Part shown: in pieces, positions 46,301-54,684 of the stretch
How the letters are laid out: each line of letters starts with the position of its first letter
How positions within the stretch are numbered: position 1 is the first letter of the stretch
Assembly (NCBI RefSeq): GCF_000718555.1
Contig: NZ_JOAN01000019.1
Coordinates: 62,001-126,000, forward strand
Source of the DNA: Micromonospora chokoriensis
GTDB lineage: Bacteria > Actinomycetota > Actinomycetes > Mycobacteriales > Micromonosporaceae
Direction of reading: 5' to 3'
DNA length: 64,000 nucleotides
Notes under the pieces: model-generated
The model's input: only the letters and a program-made list of their open reading frames with translations
Told to the model about the DNA's origin: nothing
Database searches by the model: none
Position numbers and translations under genes: made by a program

Positions 46301-47212
46301 CCGACGCCGCCGACCGGCATCCCTGGCCGGCAGCTCAGCTCGTTCCCGGTCGATGAGCTCTACAACGCGTACGGCGTCGGCTACCGCAACGGTGAGTTGA
46401 TCGTCTCCAACTCGTACCACTTCGGGCAGTTGCAGCGCTTCAACACGGATGGCCGTTCGCTCGGCAAGGGCCTGCTGCCGGTCGAGGGTTGGCCCTCGGA
46501 CATGGCGTACGTGCCGAACCGAGACCTGATGTGCGCGCCGACGATGCAGCTCCTCGGGGACCGGCCGATCGTGTGCTTCGACCCGGACACCCTGGAGGTG
46601 AAGGAGACCATCACCGGGCCGTGGACCGGCTCGCTCTACTACGGGCTCGCCTACCGCGCCTCGGACGACACCTTCTACCTCAGCGGCAACGGCGGGATCC
46701 GGCACCTCGCCGGCCTGTCCCACCCGGAGCCCGGTGCGGTGCTGGGGCAGTGCACCCCGCCCGTTCCGTGGATCAACGGGCTGGCGCTGAACGAGGAGCA
46801 CAACGTGTTGTGGGGCATCAACCAGGACTCCAAGGAGTCGATCTGGGCGCTCGACCCGGCTACCTGCCAGACGCTCGCCTCGATCCCCGACCCCGACCCG
46901 CACTCGCTCAGCGGCGCCGGGCTCGACCTGGACGAGCAGGGCAACCTGTGGGTGCTGGCCAACGCCACCGGCCGCCCGTACGGCAGCAAGGTCTACCACG
47001 TCGACGGGTCGCTGCCCGCGTACAGCGACGTGCCGTGGCTGTCCGCCGCGACCTCTGGTCAGGTGCAGCCGGGGGCGAAGCAGGAGATGACCATCAACGT
47101 GAACACCACCGGACTGGCGCCGGGTACGTACGCCGCCACGTTGCTGGTCACCAATGACGGTGCGAAGAGCGGGGCCACCCCGATCACCGTGTCGGTGACG
47201 GTCACCAAGTGA
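43340..47212 (+). CDS. Secreted multidomain S8 protease, 1290 aa
   Basis: Signal peptide (about 1-35), inhibitor-type propeptide to about 165, S8 domain to about 500 with Asp209 (GSIDSGVQYDHP), His256 (HGHGTHTVG) and Ser433 (SDGSSMAAPHVAG; Ser replaces the usual Thr before the catalytic Ser). Then carboxypeptidase-regulatory-like beta-sandwich repeats (about 515-580, 590-660, 865-930), a NIDO-like sandwich (FPMTFYGTTYRQVTVHTDGY), a propeller-like segment (about 1000-1230) and a C-terminal Ig-like tail. ATG 43340 has GAGGAAGGG upstream. Likely an extracellular protease with adhesive or substrate-binding modules. Confidence 0.9.
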   Translation: MHRHSQWTRRVMRAAGAALAIVLAVPTGAAVAAPASASAKGAVDPLHKVDPRVLGSARVGTNASFFVELADQAKLDQGDLDRVERSVGGRAGRVARTKRVYETKQAHAEKTQRGLRSLLRNRHADFTPYWIANVIEVTGDLKLVTELAGRAEVARITAIGGTKLVEPVRTAGASADNPQLPWNLTSLGADKVWKEYGSRGEGIVVGSIDSGVQYDHPALVRQYRGNNGDGSFTHDYNWYDPTEICLPSIPCDNHGHGTHTVGTMVGDDGDGRITGVAPGATWIAAKGCEANYCSNSSLLAAGQWMLAPTDSNGENPRPDLAPDIINNSWGGHEGDPTFYDAIIDAWIAAGIFPVFAVGNEAKDYPDPCGTAGHPASNPLAYAVGATDSAGVIADFSSRGPGRDDTVRPDLTAPGVGILSSVPGGDWAMSDGSSMAAPHVAGAVALAWSAVPNLRRDLATTRELLDRTAHDVNDLQCGGTPADNNVYGEGRLDAYDLVTQASTAQLGGVVVHAKLSGTVLSGAKVTLTSALVTRTARTDARGTVQLGRVPAGEYTLTASFFGRRTVRQTITVSTSGTVNLTLDLSAPAAWQTVQGRVTDPAGKPVGGARLALAGETFPAFVTDADGHYTGMLPEADYDLLVEYGRWLAPKTVALTVDGPETVDVALAAKTDRHGYQAGSATAEWVDGGTVLPLTGDTASRAIDLTFPMTFYGTTYRQVTVHTDGYLTFGADASTSVGDNGPLPATAVAAPAVYAFWDDLVLDHNSTVRTKVSGSGTARQLVVSWNRAALESAPKTRVDVQVRLAENGTVTIQYRKLGDTAAATGASATVGIEDAAGHDALTYSRDEQVLAEGDAVTFRVAGHALLRGTVSDANDRQPLAGATVRVESSNARAEITATTDADGFYQLEAPAGPVTVTALQAGYDLPASTVELAEATVVKRDLALRTPLLLANKSAVAVTARAGVTKTATVTLTNRGDLPANWLAREINSPTPPTGIPGRQLSSFPVDELYNAYGVGYRNGELIVSNSYHFGQLQRFNTDGRSLGKGLLPVEGWPSDMAYVPNRDLMCAPTMQLLGDRPIVCFDPDTLEVKETITGPWTGSLYYGLAYRASDDTFYLSGNGGIRHLAGLSHPEPGAVLGQCTPPVPWINGLALNEEHNVLWGINQDSKESIWALDPATCQTLASIPDPDPHSLSGAGLDLDEQGNLWVLANATGRPYGSKVYHVDGSLPAYSDVPWLSAATSGQVQPGAKQEMTINVNTTGLAPGTYAATLLVTNDGAKSGATPITVSVTVTK

Positions 47213-47215
47213 GGC

Positions 47216-47254
47216 ACGGGGCCTGCCGACTCAGCCAGGGTCGGCAGGCCCCGT
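47216..47254. terminator. Terminator between convergent genes
   Basis: 15-bp perfect stem (47216-47230 with 47240-47254) and 9-nt loop, 4 nt after the protease stop. It can serve both converging transcripts. Confidence 0.8.
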
Positions 47255-47259
47255 CCGGC

Positions 47260-48225
47260 TCAGAGCCAGTCGTTGCGGGCGACGAACCAGCCGAGCTGCA
47301 TCCGGGTGGCGCTGCCGGTAGCGTCCATCAACTGCCGCAGCCGCCGCTGCACCGTACGTAGCGAGATGCCCAGTTGGGAGGCGACCGCCTTGTCCGGCAG
47401 GCCGGTCATCAGCAGCGACAGGATCTGCCGGTCGGTGGGGGTGGGCATGCTCTGCCGCTCGACGTCGTCGACGACTGCGCTGGCCGGGGCCAGTCGCAGC
47501 GGCGTGGCCCGGTCCCACACCTCGGTGAAGAGCGCCACCAGCACCTGCACCCAGGTGGCACCCCGGACCAGCAGCGCCCAGGGTTCGATGCTCTCGTCCG
47601 GGGTGCTGAACGAGATCAGCGCCACCCGACGATCGGCGACGGCGAGCTTTCCCGGCACGTTCGTGGCGACCCGTGCCTGCTCACCGGCGGCCACGAACCG
47701 GCCGATGTGGGCTGCCGCCCCCGGCCGTTCCAGCCCACGTCGGTCGTACACCACCCGGAAGTCGATGCCGCGGCCGAGCATCTCGACCTCGGTCGGGTTG
47801 TCGTGCAGCACGGCCGCGTACGGCGGGCGGTCGAAGCCGAGGATCTCCTCCTGTGCCCCGCGCAGGCACTGGTCGAACGCCTGCATGATCGCGGGCACGC
47901 CGACGACCACCTGGACGTCCTGGTCCATCGCCTCCGCCGGGCGTTGCTGCCGCAGCCAGTTCCACAGGCCGACCCGCGCCTCCTGTAGCTCACGCACCCG
48001 CTGGTTCAGCAGCGACTCGATGGCCAGGTCGGGCGGGGCGGCACCGGCGCGGCCGGCGACGAGGCGGACCAGCCCGGCCCGGGCGAGGGCGTCGAGCGCG
48101 TGGTCCAGCTCGGCCACCGGGGCCGCGACCCGTGGCGCCAGTTCGGCCGCCGTTGCGGCCCGACCACGGACCAGCTCCAGGTAGACCTTCTCCTCCAGCT
48201 CAGTCAGACCGAAAGCGCTCAGCAA
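47260..48225 (-). CDS. TrmB-like/LuxR-type HTH regulator, 321 aa
   Basis: N-terminal TrmB-like winged helix (LTELEEKVYLELVRGRAATA), middle sensor-like domain, and C-terminal LuxR helix-turn-helix (LPDKAVASQLGISLRTVQRRL). Same architecture as the regulator at 35873. The start appears to be TTG 48225 (MLSAFGLTELE); no in-frame ATG fits. Convergent with the large S8 protease. Confidence 0.82.
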   Translation of the reverse strand: MLSAFGLTELEEKVYLELVRGRAATAAELAPRVAAPVAELDHALDALARAGLVRLVAGRAGAAPPDLAIESLLNQRVRELQEARVGLWNWLRQQRPAEAMDQDVQVVVGVPAIMQAFDQCLRGAQEEILGFDRPPYAAVLHDNPTEVEMLGRGIDFRVVYDRRGLERPGAAAHIGRFVAAGEQARVATNVPGKLAVADRRVALISFSTPDESIEPWALLVRGATWVQVLVALFTEVWDRATPLRLAPASAVVDDVERQSMPTPTDRQILSLLMTGLPDKAVASQLGISLRTVQRRLRQLMDATGSATRMQLGWFVARNDWL

Positions 48226-48318
48226 CAGACCACCACACCCGACTCGGGCGGCCCGCCGTGCGCGCGGCTCCGCTCCAGCCGATCTTGAAGCGCTCCCCGT
48301 CGCACGTCAAGGGCAGGT

Positions 48319-48349
48319 CGCGCGGCGTCCGGCCGTCAGACGCCGCGCG
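48319..48349 (-). terminator. Hairpin overlapping the response-regulator stop
   Basis: 11-bp perfect stem (48319-48329 with 48339-48349), 9-nt loop that includes the stop codon of the NarL-type regulator. Confidence 0.55.
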
Positions 48350-48962
48350 CGAACAGGGCGAGGCGTACCCGATTGGGGCTGTCGGTCTTGGTCATCAGGC
48401 TGGTGATGTGGGTCTTGACCGTGGTGACACCGATGTGGAGCTGATCGGCGATCTCGGTGTTGGACAGGCCCTCGGCGACCAGGTCGAGCACGTCCCGCTC
48501 CCGGGCGGTCAGCCCCGGCATGGCCGGTGGTGACTCGGGGCGGGCGTGCACCGCGCGCTGCACGAGGCGGCGCAGCACGTCCGGGCTGAACGGGCTGTCG
48601 CCGACGGCGGCCCGACGGATGCCGTCCAGCAGCTCGGTCGGGGGCGCGTCCTTGAGCAGGAACCCGCAGGCGCCGGCGGTCAGCGCGGGGTAGAGGTGGT
48701 CGTCGTCGCCGAAGGTGGTCAGCACCAGGACGCGGGTGGCGGGGCGTTCGGCGAGGATTCGACTGGTCGCGGTGATCCCGTCGACACCGGGCATCCGCAG
48801 GTCCATGACGACGACGTCGGGGAGCACCCGCCCGGCCAGCGCGATCGCCTCGCGACCGTTGTCTGCCTCCCCGACGACCTCGATGTCGGGTTGGGCGTCG
48901 CAGAGCATGCGCAGCCCGGCTCGGATGAGGTGCTGGTCGTCGACCAGCAGCACCCGGATCAC
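48336..48962 (-). CDS. NarL/FixJ-family response regulator, 208 aa
   Basis: Receiver (VIRVLLVDDQHLIRAGLRML, Asp in VVVMDLRMPGVDG, Lys in LLKDAPP) and LuxR HTH (LTARERDVLDLVAEGLSNTEIA, VTTVKTHITSLMTK). GTG 48962 overlaps the kinase stop as GTGA, so it is translationally coupled to the kinase. The regulated genes are unknown; the membrane protein upstream of the kinase is a candidate. Confidence 0.9.
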   Translation of the reverse strand: MIRVLLVDDQHLIRAGLRMLCDAQPDIEVVGEADNGREAIALAGRVLPDVVVMDLRMPGVDGITATSRILAERPATRVLVLTTFGDDDHLYPALTAGACGFLLKDAPPTELLDGIRRAAVGDSPFSPDVLRRLVQRAVHARPESPPAMPGLTARERDVLDLVAEGLSNTEIADQLHIGVTTVKTHITSLMTKTDSPNRVRLALFARGV

Positions 48963-50146
48963 GCCGGCTCCGACGCGGGGGTCACGGCCGGCAGGACGGT
49001 ACGCACCCGCCACCCGGTGTCGGTCGGGCCCGCCTCCAGCCGGCCGCCGAGGACCTCGACGCGCTCGCGCATCCCGGTGATGCCGTGCCCGCCACCGGCC
49101 GGAACGCCTGCCGGCACCGCGCCGTGCCCGTTGTCGGTGACCTCCCAGTGCACGCAGCCGTCCCGGACGGCGACGACGAGTTGCGCGAGCGCGGACGTTC
49201 CCGCGTGTTTGGCCACGTTGGTCAGCGCCTCCTGGGTCAGTCGCAGCACCGCCATGCCGCGCACCGCGTCGAGTGAGCCGATCGCCGGGTCGAGGTCGGC
49301 CTCCACGGTGACACCCGCCTGCCGGGCCCGATCGATGGACGCGCCGATCGCCGCCGGCAGCGCGGCGGGTTCGATCGCGGTCAGCGCCGCGTCACCGCGT
49401 ACCCCGTCGGGGTTGCGCAGCACCGCGACCAGCCGACGCAGTTCGGCCAGGGCCGCGGTACCGGTGCCGTGCACGTCGTCGAAGACCTCGCCCACCCGGG
49501 GGTCCAGGTCGGTGAGCACGTGCCGGGCGACGCCGACCCGCAGGACCATCGACGCCACATGGTGCGCGACGACGTCGTGCAGCTCGCGGGCGATGGCGCT
49601 GCGTTCGTCGGCGCGGGCGGCACGGCTCTCCGACTCGTGCTGGCGTTGCTCGGCCAGGGCCCGCTCCACGGCCTGCCGACTCAGCTCCCGGTTGGCGCGG
49701 ATGACCAGGCCGAGCAGCACCGGCACACCGACCTCCAGGGCCAGCCCGACGACGCCGGAGGCGACCTGGCCGGCCCGGTCGCCGATCGAGTCGGTCAGGT
49801 CGACCACGACCAGCAGCGCGGCGGACAGCCAGATGGTCCGGGGTCGGCGCGCCCGCATGGTGATCTCGAGCAGGGCCCAACTCGCGCCAACCTGGTTGAT
49901 CGTAAAGTCGTCGACCAGGCAGATCGCCACCGCCAGCAGGGCGGCCTGCGCCAGCAGGTTGACCACCGGCCAACGGTGCACCGCCAGCCCCACGGTGAAC
50001 GCGAGCACCGCGAGGATCCACTGTGTCGTCGTGGGCCTGCTGGCGGAGTGCGGGACGAAGAGCAGGTAGCCCACCCCGGCGAGGTCGAGCAGCGCCATCC
50101 GCACGAGCGTGTCCCGCATGTCGAACAGTCGCCCCGGCCAACCCAC
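48959..50146 (-). CDS. HisKA_3 sensor histidine kinase, 395 aa
   Basis: Five to six N-terminal membrane helices (to about 150), dimerisation domain with phospho-acceptor His in ARELHDVVAHHVASMV, and a C-terminal ATPase (TQEALTNVAKHAG, VTDNGHG, GHGITGMRERVEVLGG). GTG 50146 is chosen because TAGGCT lies 7 nt upstream (leaderless). Forms a two-component system with the coupled NarL-type regulator. Confidence 0.9.
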   Translation of the reverse strand: MGWPGRLFDMRDTLVRMALLDLAGVGYLLFVPHSASRPTTTQWILAVLAFTVGLAVHRWPVVNLLAQAALLAVAICLVDDFTINQVGASWALLEITMRARRPRTIWLSAALLVVVDLTDSIGDRAGQVASGVVGLALEVGVPVLLGLVIRANRELSRQAVERALAEQRQHESESRAARADERSAIARELHDVVAHHVASMVLRVGVARHVLTDLDPRVGEVFDDVHGTGTAALAELRRLVAVLRNPDGVRGDAALTAIEPAALPAAIGASIDRARQAGVTVEADLDPAIGSLDAVRGMAVLRLTQEALTNVAKHAGTSALAQLVVAVRDGCVHWEVTDNGHGAVPAGVPAGGGHGITGMRERVEVLGGRLEAGPTDTGWRVRTVLPAVTPASEPA

Positions 50147-50153
50147 GGTGGTC

Positions 50154-50159
50154 AGCCTA
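50154..50159 (-). promoter_or_regulatory. Leaderless -10 box of the HisKA_3 kinase
   Basis: TAGGCT on the minus strand, 7 nt before GTG 50146. Confidence 0.6.
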
Positions 50160-50228
50160 GGCGCTGCGGCCCGGCGGCGGCGGTCGCCGGCGCGGCCACC
50201 GCGAACGTCAGGCAGAACAGCGTCGCGG

Positions 50229-51155
50229 TCATGCGGCCAGCGCCAGCTCCGGGCGGCGTCGGCGGGCCAGCACCAGGGCGGCGGCGGTCGCCGTCGCGAC
50301 CGCCAGGGCCGCGAACGCGACGAGCGTGCCGGCATCCGGGCGCAACAGCGGCTGCCCGCGCAGGGCCTGCCAGGTCAACAGCACAGTGAGTACGCCGTAC
50401 GCGCCGCCCGCGACGACCAGCAGCCGGGCCCGGGTGCGCTCGTCCAGCCGGGTCGCGAACCGGCTCAGCAGGATCGCCAGGATCGGCAGCGCCTGCAGGG
50501 CGTGCAGCCCCACGAAGTGCCCGACCCGCAGGTCACCACCGGTGGTGCTCCAGCCGACGATCGGCAATCCCGGCCCACCGTCGGGCACCCCGACGCTGTG
50601 TGCCCCGCCGATCCCCTCGATCCCCGGGTCCTGCATCGGCAGCGCCATCGGCACCGCCGCGAGCATGCCCAGCAGGGACAGGCCGAGCCCCCACCCGACG
50701 GCGGTCGCGGCGACCCGGTCGGGGATCCGCTGGATCAGGACCACTATCCCGATGACGAGGTGCGCGAAGAACAGCACCCCGATCGCCGCCCCCATCGCCG
50801 CGAACAGCGCGGCGTTCAGGGGAGTGCTGTCGTTGAAGTGGCTGGCCTGCCCGCGTAGCACCTGACCGATGATCCACGCGTTCTCCACGACCGCTACCGC
50901 GACGATGACAACGACCGCCCTCTCGACAGCCCGACTGCGTCGCGGCAGCAGGGAGAGCATCCACGCGAGCGTCACTCCGTACAGCACGAAGGACACCGCG
51001 AACTTCAACGGCTTGAGCCAGATCGGCGCCCCGGTGAGGATGCGCGAGTCGACCAGGATGCCGACCGCGGCGACGACGCCGCACACCGCCATCACGGATA
51101 CCAGGAACATCAGGGGGCGGTTCCAATGCGTCGCCCGGCGCAGAACGGTAGTCAT
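50229..51155 (-). CDS. Hypothetical polytopic membrane protein, 308 aa
   Basis: About seven to eight hydrophobic segments spread over the whole length, with short polar loops and one ~35-residue loop (MQDPGIEGIGG to GWSTTGGDLR) containing a conserved-looking HFVGLHALQALP helix. No named family recognised. It precedes the two-component genes on the same strand, with 82 nt between, and may be co-expressed or controlled by them. Confidence 0.75.
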   Translation of the reverse strand: MTTVLRRATHWNRPLMFLVSVMAVCGVVAAVGILVDSRILTGAPIWLKPLKFAVSFVLYGVTLAWMLSLLPRRSRAVERAVVVIVAVAVVENAWIIGQVLRGQASHFNDSTPLNAALFAAMGAAIGVLFFAHLVIGIVVLIQRIPDRVAATAVGWGLGLSLLGMLAAVPMALPMQDPGIEGIGGAHSVGVPDGGPGLPIVGWSTTGGDLRVGHFVGLHALQALPILAILLSRFATRLDERTRARLLVVAGGAYGVLTVLLTWQALRGQPLLRPDAGTLVAFAALAVATATAAALVLARRRRPELALAA

Positions 51156-51321
51156 GTCTGTAGATGTTCGTCACCGGGCCCGCCGATCGCGTCCGACCGG
51201 AAGCCCTGGTTGCGGCCGGTGGTCGGAGCGCGCCTCCTCCCTGGGTAGGAGACGAATCCCGTCGAGGTCGGTCCCCGGTGCTGGCACAATGGCCGGCCTG
51301 CCCACCGGAGCGGGAGCGAGC

Positions 51322-52071
51322 ATGACGACAAATGAGGACCGCGTCCAGCCGAACGAGACCACAGTGCCGCTGCTGCACTGCCCGGCCCCGGAGGAGACCC
51401 TGGCGTTCTGGCGGGCGCTCGGCTTCGAGGTGACCTACGAGCAGCTCAAGCCCTACGTGTACCTGGCCTTCACGTGGAGTGGGTTCCAGTTGCACTACGG
51501 CCCCGCGCCGAAGGACCTCGACCCGGCGAAGGAGCACTCCGGTGGCTGCCTGGTGATGGTGGACGCGGTGGCGTCGTACCACGCGGTGTTCACCGAGGCG
51601 ATGCGCCGCGCCTACGGCAAGGTGCTGGTCAAGGGTCTGCCCCGGATGACCCGCTACCGGGCCGGGGCATCGCGGTTCAGCATCGTCGACCCGTCGGGCA
51701 ACACCATCGTCTTCATCCAGCGCGACGAGCCGGATGACCTGGAGTACGGCGGGTCGAAGGCAATTGAGGGGCTTGCCCGGGTGCTCGACAACGCGCGGAT
51801 CCTGCGCGAGTTCAAGATGGACGACCGGGCGGCCTACCGGGCGCTCGACTCGGGAATGCGTCGCCGCGCCGAGGACGCGCCGGTGGTCGAGCAGGCGATG
51901 GCGCTGGCCGGTCTGATCGAGCTGGCCACCGCGTTGGACAAGGCCGATCGGGTGCCCGAGTGGGGCGCTCGTCTGCAGGCACTGACCCTGAGCGTGGAGC
52001 AGCGGACGCAGGTGGAGAGCTACGTCGCGGACCCCACCCTCCTCGAACCGTGGTGGCCCGACGCGACCTGA
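51322..52071 (+). CDS. VOC-superfamily (glyoxalase/bleomycin-resistance-like) protein, 249 aa
   Basis: The first ~130 residues form a VOC module (TVPLLHCPAPEETLAFWRALGFEVTYEQ, HSGGCLVMVD, FSIVDPSGNTIVFIQ). The last ~110 are helical with no recognised family. ATG 51322 follows GGAGCGGGAG. The function could be resistance or metal-dependent chemistry; the metal-ligand pattern is incomplete in this single module. Confidence 0.82.
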   Translation: MTTNEDRVQPNETTVPLLHCPAPEETLAFWRALGFEVTYEQLKPYVYLAFTWSGFQLHYGPAPKDLDPAKEHSGGCLVMVDAVASYHAVFTEAMRRAYGKVLVKGLPRMTRYRAGASRFSIVDPSGNTIVFIQRDEPDDLEYGGSKAIEGLARVLDNARILREFKMDDRAAYRALDSGMRRRAEDAPVVEQAMALAGLIELATALDKADRVPEWGARLQALTLSVEQRTQVESYVADPTLLEPWWPDAT

Positions 52072-52080
52072 CCGGCCGCC

Positions 52081-53325
52081 TCAGCGGGTGTGGCTCGTGG
52101 CGCTACGGCGGAACAGCAGGGCCACGCCGGTGAGCATGACCAGCAGTAGACCGGTGAACCAGTCCATCGCCGTGCCGGCGGTGACGGCCTGGGTGGCGAT
52201 GCCGATGCCGACCGACGGCAGGATCATCCCCAGGTAGGCGATGAGGAAGAGCCCGGCCAGGGCCTCGCCGCGCCGCTCGGGCGCGGCCATCGCCGCGACG
52301 GCGCCGACGGCGGCCTTGAACAGCACCCCGGCGCCGATGCCGGCGACCACGCCGCCCACCAGGAACGCCGCGAGGCTGGCGGTGTGCATCCCCACCAGCA
52401 GGAGGGGTACGCCGACGGCCTGGGCGAGCAGCCCGAGGCGCACCTTCGCCGGGGCGGGCAGCCGGTTGGTGAGGGTCTGCGCCACGGCGGCGGCGCCGAA
52501 CACGGCGAACACGATCGTGCCGGCCAGGGCCCGCGACGGGAGGTGCAGGGCACCCGCGACGAAACCGGGGGCGACCGAGGTGAACAGGCCGAACACGGCG
52601 AACGAGGCGAACCCGGCGGCCGCCGCGGCTAGGTAGCCGGCCCGGTCCCCGTGGTCGGCGCTGATCCGCTGCGGCCGGTAGGTGGGCTTGACCAGCTGCT
52701 CCTCGACGGTCTCCGGGGTCAGGGCGACCGCCACGATGCTCAGCGCCAGCAGGACGGCGAACACCAGGTACGGGGTACGCAGCGGCGCGTCGACGTACTG
52801 GGCGAGGACGCCAGCGACCAGCGCGCCGACGCCGAGGCCACCGATGTTGGCGGCGGTGGAGACCATCTCGAAGCGCTGGCGGGACGCGCCGGGCCGGTGC
52901 GCGGCGTGCAGCTCCTGGAGGTACGCGGTGGCGGTCGCGGTGATCATGCCGATGCCCAGCCCGCTCACCAGCCGGGCGACCAGCAGCACCGGCAGGGACG
53001 GGTCACCCAGGAACAGGGCGGCGGCCACCAGCTCCAGTGCCAACGCCGGAATGAGGATCTTCTTCCGGCCGACCCAGTCCGAGACGTGCCCGGCAAGCAG
53101 CAGGCTGATCACCACGCCCACCGCGTACGCCGCGAACACGACAGTGCCCATGAAGGTGGAGAAACCATCCCGCGCCATGTACAGCGGGTAGAGCGGGGCC
53201 GGCACGGTGCAGAACGCCATCGCGGTCAAAAACGCCAGGGCGATGGCCCAGAAGCCACGGCCGTGGCGGTGAGCCGACTCGTCGCTGCGGTTGGAGGTGG
53301 CGGGGTCAGGTGTCAGGGTCGACAT
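52081..53325 (-). CDS. MFS transporter, 414 aa
   Basis: Twelve-helix major facilitator with the loop 2-3 motif GHVSDWVGRKKILIPAL (motif A type) and a proline-rich first helix (FCTVPAPLYPLYMARDGFS) typical of drug/sugar exporters. ATG 53325 is 8 nt behind GGAG; ATG 53331 is an alternative. It is divergent from a LysR gene that probably regulates it. Likely efflux of a small molecule. Confidence 0.9.
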   Translation of the reverse strand: MSTLTPDPATSNRSDESAHRHGRGFWAIALAFLTAMAFCTVPAPLYPLYMARDGFSTFMGTVVFAAYAVGVVISLLLAGHVSDWVGRKKILIPALALELVAAALFLGDPSLPVLLVARLVSGLGIGMITATATAYLQELHAAHRPGASRQRFEMVSTAANIGGLGVGALVAGVLAQYVDAPLRTPYLVFAVLLALSIVAVALTPETVEEQLVKPTYRPQRISADHGDRAGYLAAAAAGFASFAVFGLFTSVAPGFVAGALHLPSRALAGTIVFAVFGAAAVAQTLTNRLPAPAKVRLGLLAQAVGVPLLLVGMHTASLAAFLVGGVVAGIGAGVLFKAAVGAVAAMAAPERRGEALAGLFLIAYLGMILPSVGIGIATQAVTAGTAMDWFTGLLLVMLTGVALLFRRSATSHTR

Positions 53326-53386
53326 GGACATGACTCCACTGTTGCCCCATCCAAGCATCAGGTACAACGAAAGTTTATGCTCGTGA

Positions 53387-53398
53387 CGATCGCGATCG
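53387..53398. promoter_or_regulatory. Palindrome in the MFS/LysR divergent promoter
   Basis: CGATCGCGATCG is a perfect 12-bp palindrome located between the divergent starts and just upstream of the LysR -10 box. It is a candidate LysR or other operator. Confidence 0.5.
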
Positions 53399-53400
53399 GT

Positions 53401-53406
53401 GATACT
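53401..53406 (+). promoter_or_regulatory. Leaderless -10 box of the LysR gene
   Basis: GATACT, 7 nt before GTG 53414; supports the shorter start. Confidence 0.5.
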
Positions 53407-53413
53407 TGGTGGT

Positions 53414-54298
53414 GTGGAACTCCGCCAACTTGAGTACTTCGTCGCCGTGGCCGAGGAGCAGAACTTCACCCGCGCCGCCGCTCGCCTGCATGTCGTCCAG
53501 TCCGCCGTCTCGGCGGCGGTCAAGACCCTCGAACGCGAACTGGGCGCACCGCTGCTGGACCGCAACTCCAAACGCGTAGTCCTCACCGACGCCGGTGCCG
53601 CGCTGCTGCCGCGCGCGCGGATCGCCCTCGACGCGGCCCGCGACGCCCGCGACGCGGTCGCCGAGGTGCACGGCGGTCTACGCGGCACTCTGCGCATCGG
53701 CACGATGACCTCGACCCGGCTCCTGCACCTGCCGGCCCTGCTCGGCGAGTTCCACCGCCGGCACCCCGGAGTGCTGTTGCACACCAGCGTGGCCCCGCAC
53801 GGCTCCCAGGGGCTCATCGACGCCCTCACGGAACGCCGGTTAGACCTGGCGTTCGTCTCACTGCCCGGCACGCCCCCGGCGCAGATTCACCTCACCGAGC
53901 TGGCCTGCTCGGTCCTCGACCTGGTCATCCCGGACGACCATCCGCTGGCCACCCGCGAAGCGGTCACCCTCGACGACATCGCCGGGCTGGACTTCATCGA
54001 CTCCCCGGTCGGGTACGGCAACCGTGCGGTGACCGACCGGGCGTTCGCCGCGGCCGGCCTGTCGCGGCGCGTCACCATCGAGATCCCCGACATCGCCACC
54101 GGCGCCGACCATGTCCGGCACGGGCTCGGCATCGCGCTGCTGCCCCGCTTTGCCGTCGCCGACGCCGACGGCGTACGCATGGTGACCGTCACCGACGCCG
54201 ACCTGAACTGGACGGCGTCGCTCGCCACCCCGGTGGACCGCCCGGTCGGTGCCGCCGCTCGGGCCCTGATCAGCCTGACCGCCGAGTTTCTGCCCTGA
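53414..54298 (+). CDS. LysR-family transcriptional regulator, 294 aa
   Basis: N-terminal winged HTH (VELRQLEYFVAVAEEQNFTR, LHVVQSAVSAAVKTLERELG) and a type 2 periplasmic-binding-like effector domain (LRIGTMTSTRLLHLPALLGEFHRRHPGV). GTG 53414 is the standard start position for the family. Divergent from the MFS gene, its likely target. Confidence 0.92.
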   Translation: MELRQLEYFVAVAEEQNFTRAAARLHVVQSAVSAAVKTLERELGAPLLDRNSKRVVLTDAGAALLPRARIALDAARDARDAVAEVHGGLRGTLRIGTMTSTRLLHLPALLGEFHRRHPGVLLHTSVAPHGSQGLIDALTERRLDLAFVSLPGTPPAQIHLTELACSVLDLVIPDDHPLATREAVTLDDIAGLDFIDSPVGYGNRAVTDRAFAAAGLSRRVTIEIPDIATGADHVRHGLGIALLPRFAVADADGVRMVTVTDADLNWTASLATPVDRPVGAAARALISLTAEFLP

Positions 54299-54316
54299 CC
54301 GGCCGGTGGGGTCGGT

Positions 54317-54619
54317 CTACGAGGCCAGCCGCTCGCGCGCGGTGCGAGCTGGTCGGGGGAGTTCGGCGCTGCCCTCGGACGTGTTGATCTCCGACCAGAC
54401 GGCGTCGAGGGAGAGGCCGAGCACGTCGGCGATCGCCGCGATGGTCGGGAAGGCGGGGGTGGCTATCCGGCCGGACTCGATCTTTCGAAGGGTCTCCGGA
54501 GAGACGCCCGCGTCCAGCGCGGTGAGGAGCATCGAACGCTCTCCGCGGGCTCGACGCAGGAGGGCGCCGAGGCGCTGCCCGCGTTCGACCTCTGCGGGGG
54601 TGAGCGGCAACCTGACCAT
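54317..54619 (-). CDS. XRE-family HTH regulator, 100 aa
   Basis: Single HTH_3 domain (LGALLRRARGERSMLLTALDAG, SPETLRKIESGRIATPAFPTI, IADVLGLSLDAVW). Leaderless start at ATG 54619 with TAGAAT 6 nt upstream. Divergent from methionine aminopeptidase, with a shared 65-bp control region carrying a direct repeat. Confidence 0.9.
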   Translation of the reverse strand: MVRLPLTPAEVERGQRLGALLRRARGERSMLLTALDAGVSPETLRKIESGRIATPAFPTIAAIADVLGLSLDAVWSEINTSEGSAELPRPARTARERLAS

Positions 54620-54625
54620 GTGCCG

Positions 54626-54631
54626 ATTCTA
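54626..54631 (-). promoter_or_regulatory. Leaderless -10 box of the XRE gene
   Basis: TAGAAT on the minus strand, 6 nt before ATG 54619. Confidence 0.7.
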
Positions 54632-54634
54632 GTA

Positions 54635-54656
54635 CCGGGATAATATGGCCGGGATA
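54635..54656. promoter_or_regulatory. Direct repeat operator candidate, XRE/aminopeptidase divergon
   Basis: CCGGGATA occurs at 54635-54642 and 54649-54656, 14 bp apart (more than one helical turn). The TAATAT between the copies may be part of the plus-strand promoter. Suitable for binding by the XRE protein. Confidence 0.5.
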
Positions 54657-54684
54657 CTTATTGGTCGCCCGAGGAAGGCGCTGC

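Noticed and set aside
42941..46999. Very long minus-strand open frame (~1350 codons) opposite the large S8 protease
   Set aside because: It is the antisense shadow of a high-GC gene: low-complexity Arg/Val/Gly/Leu-rich translation, no domain, while the plus strand has complete catalytic motifs.
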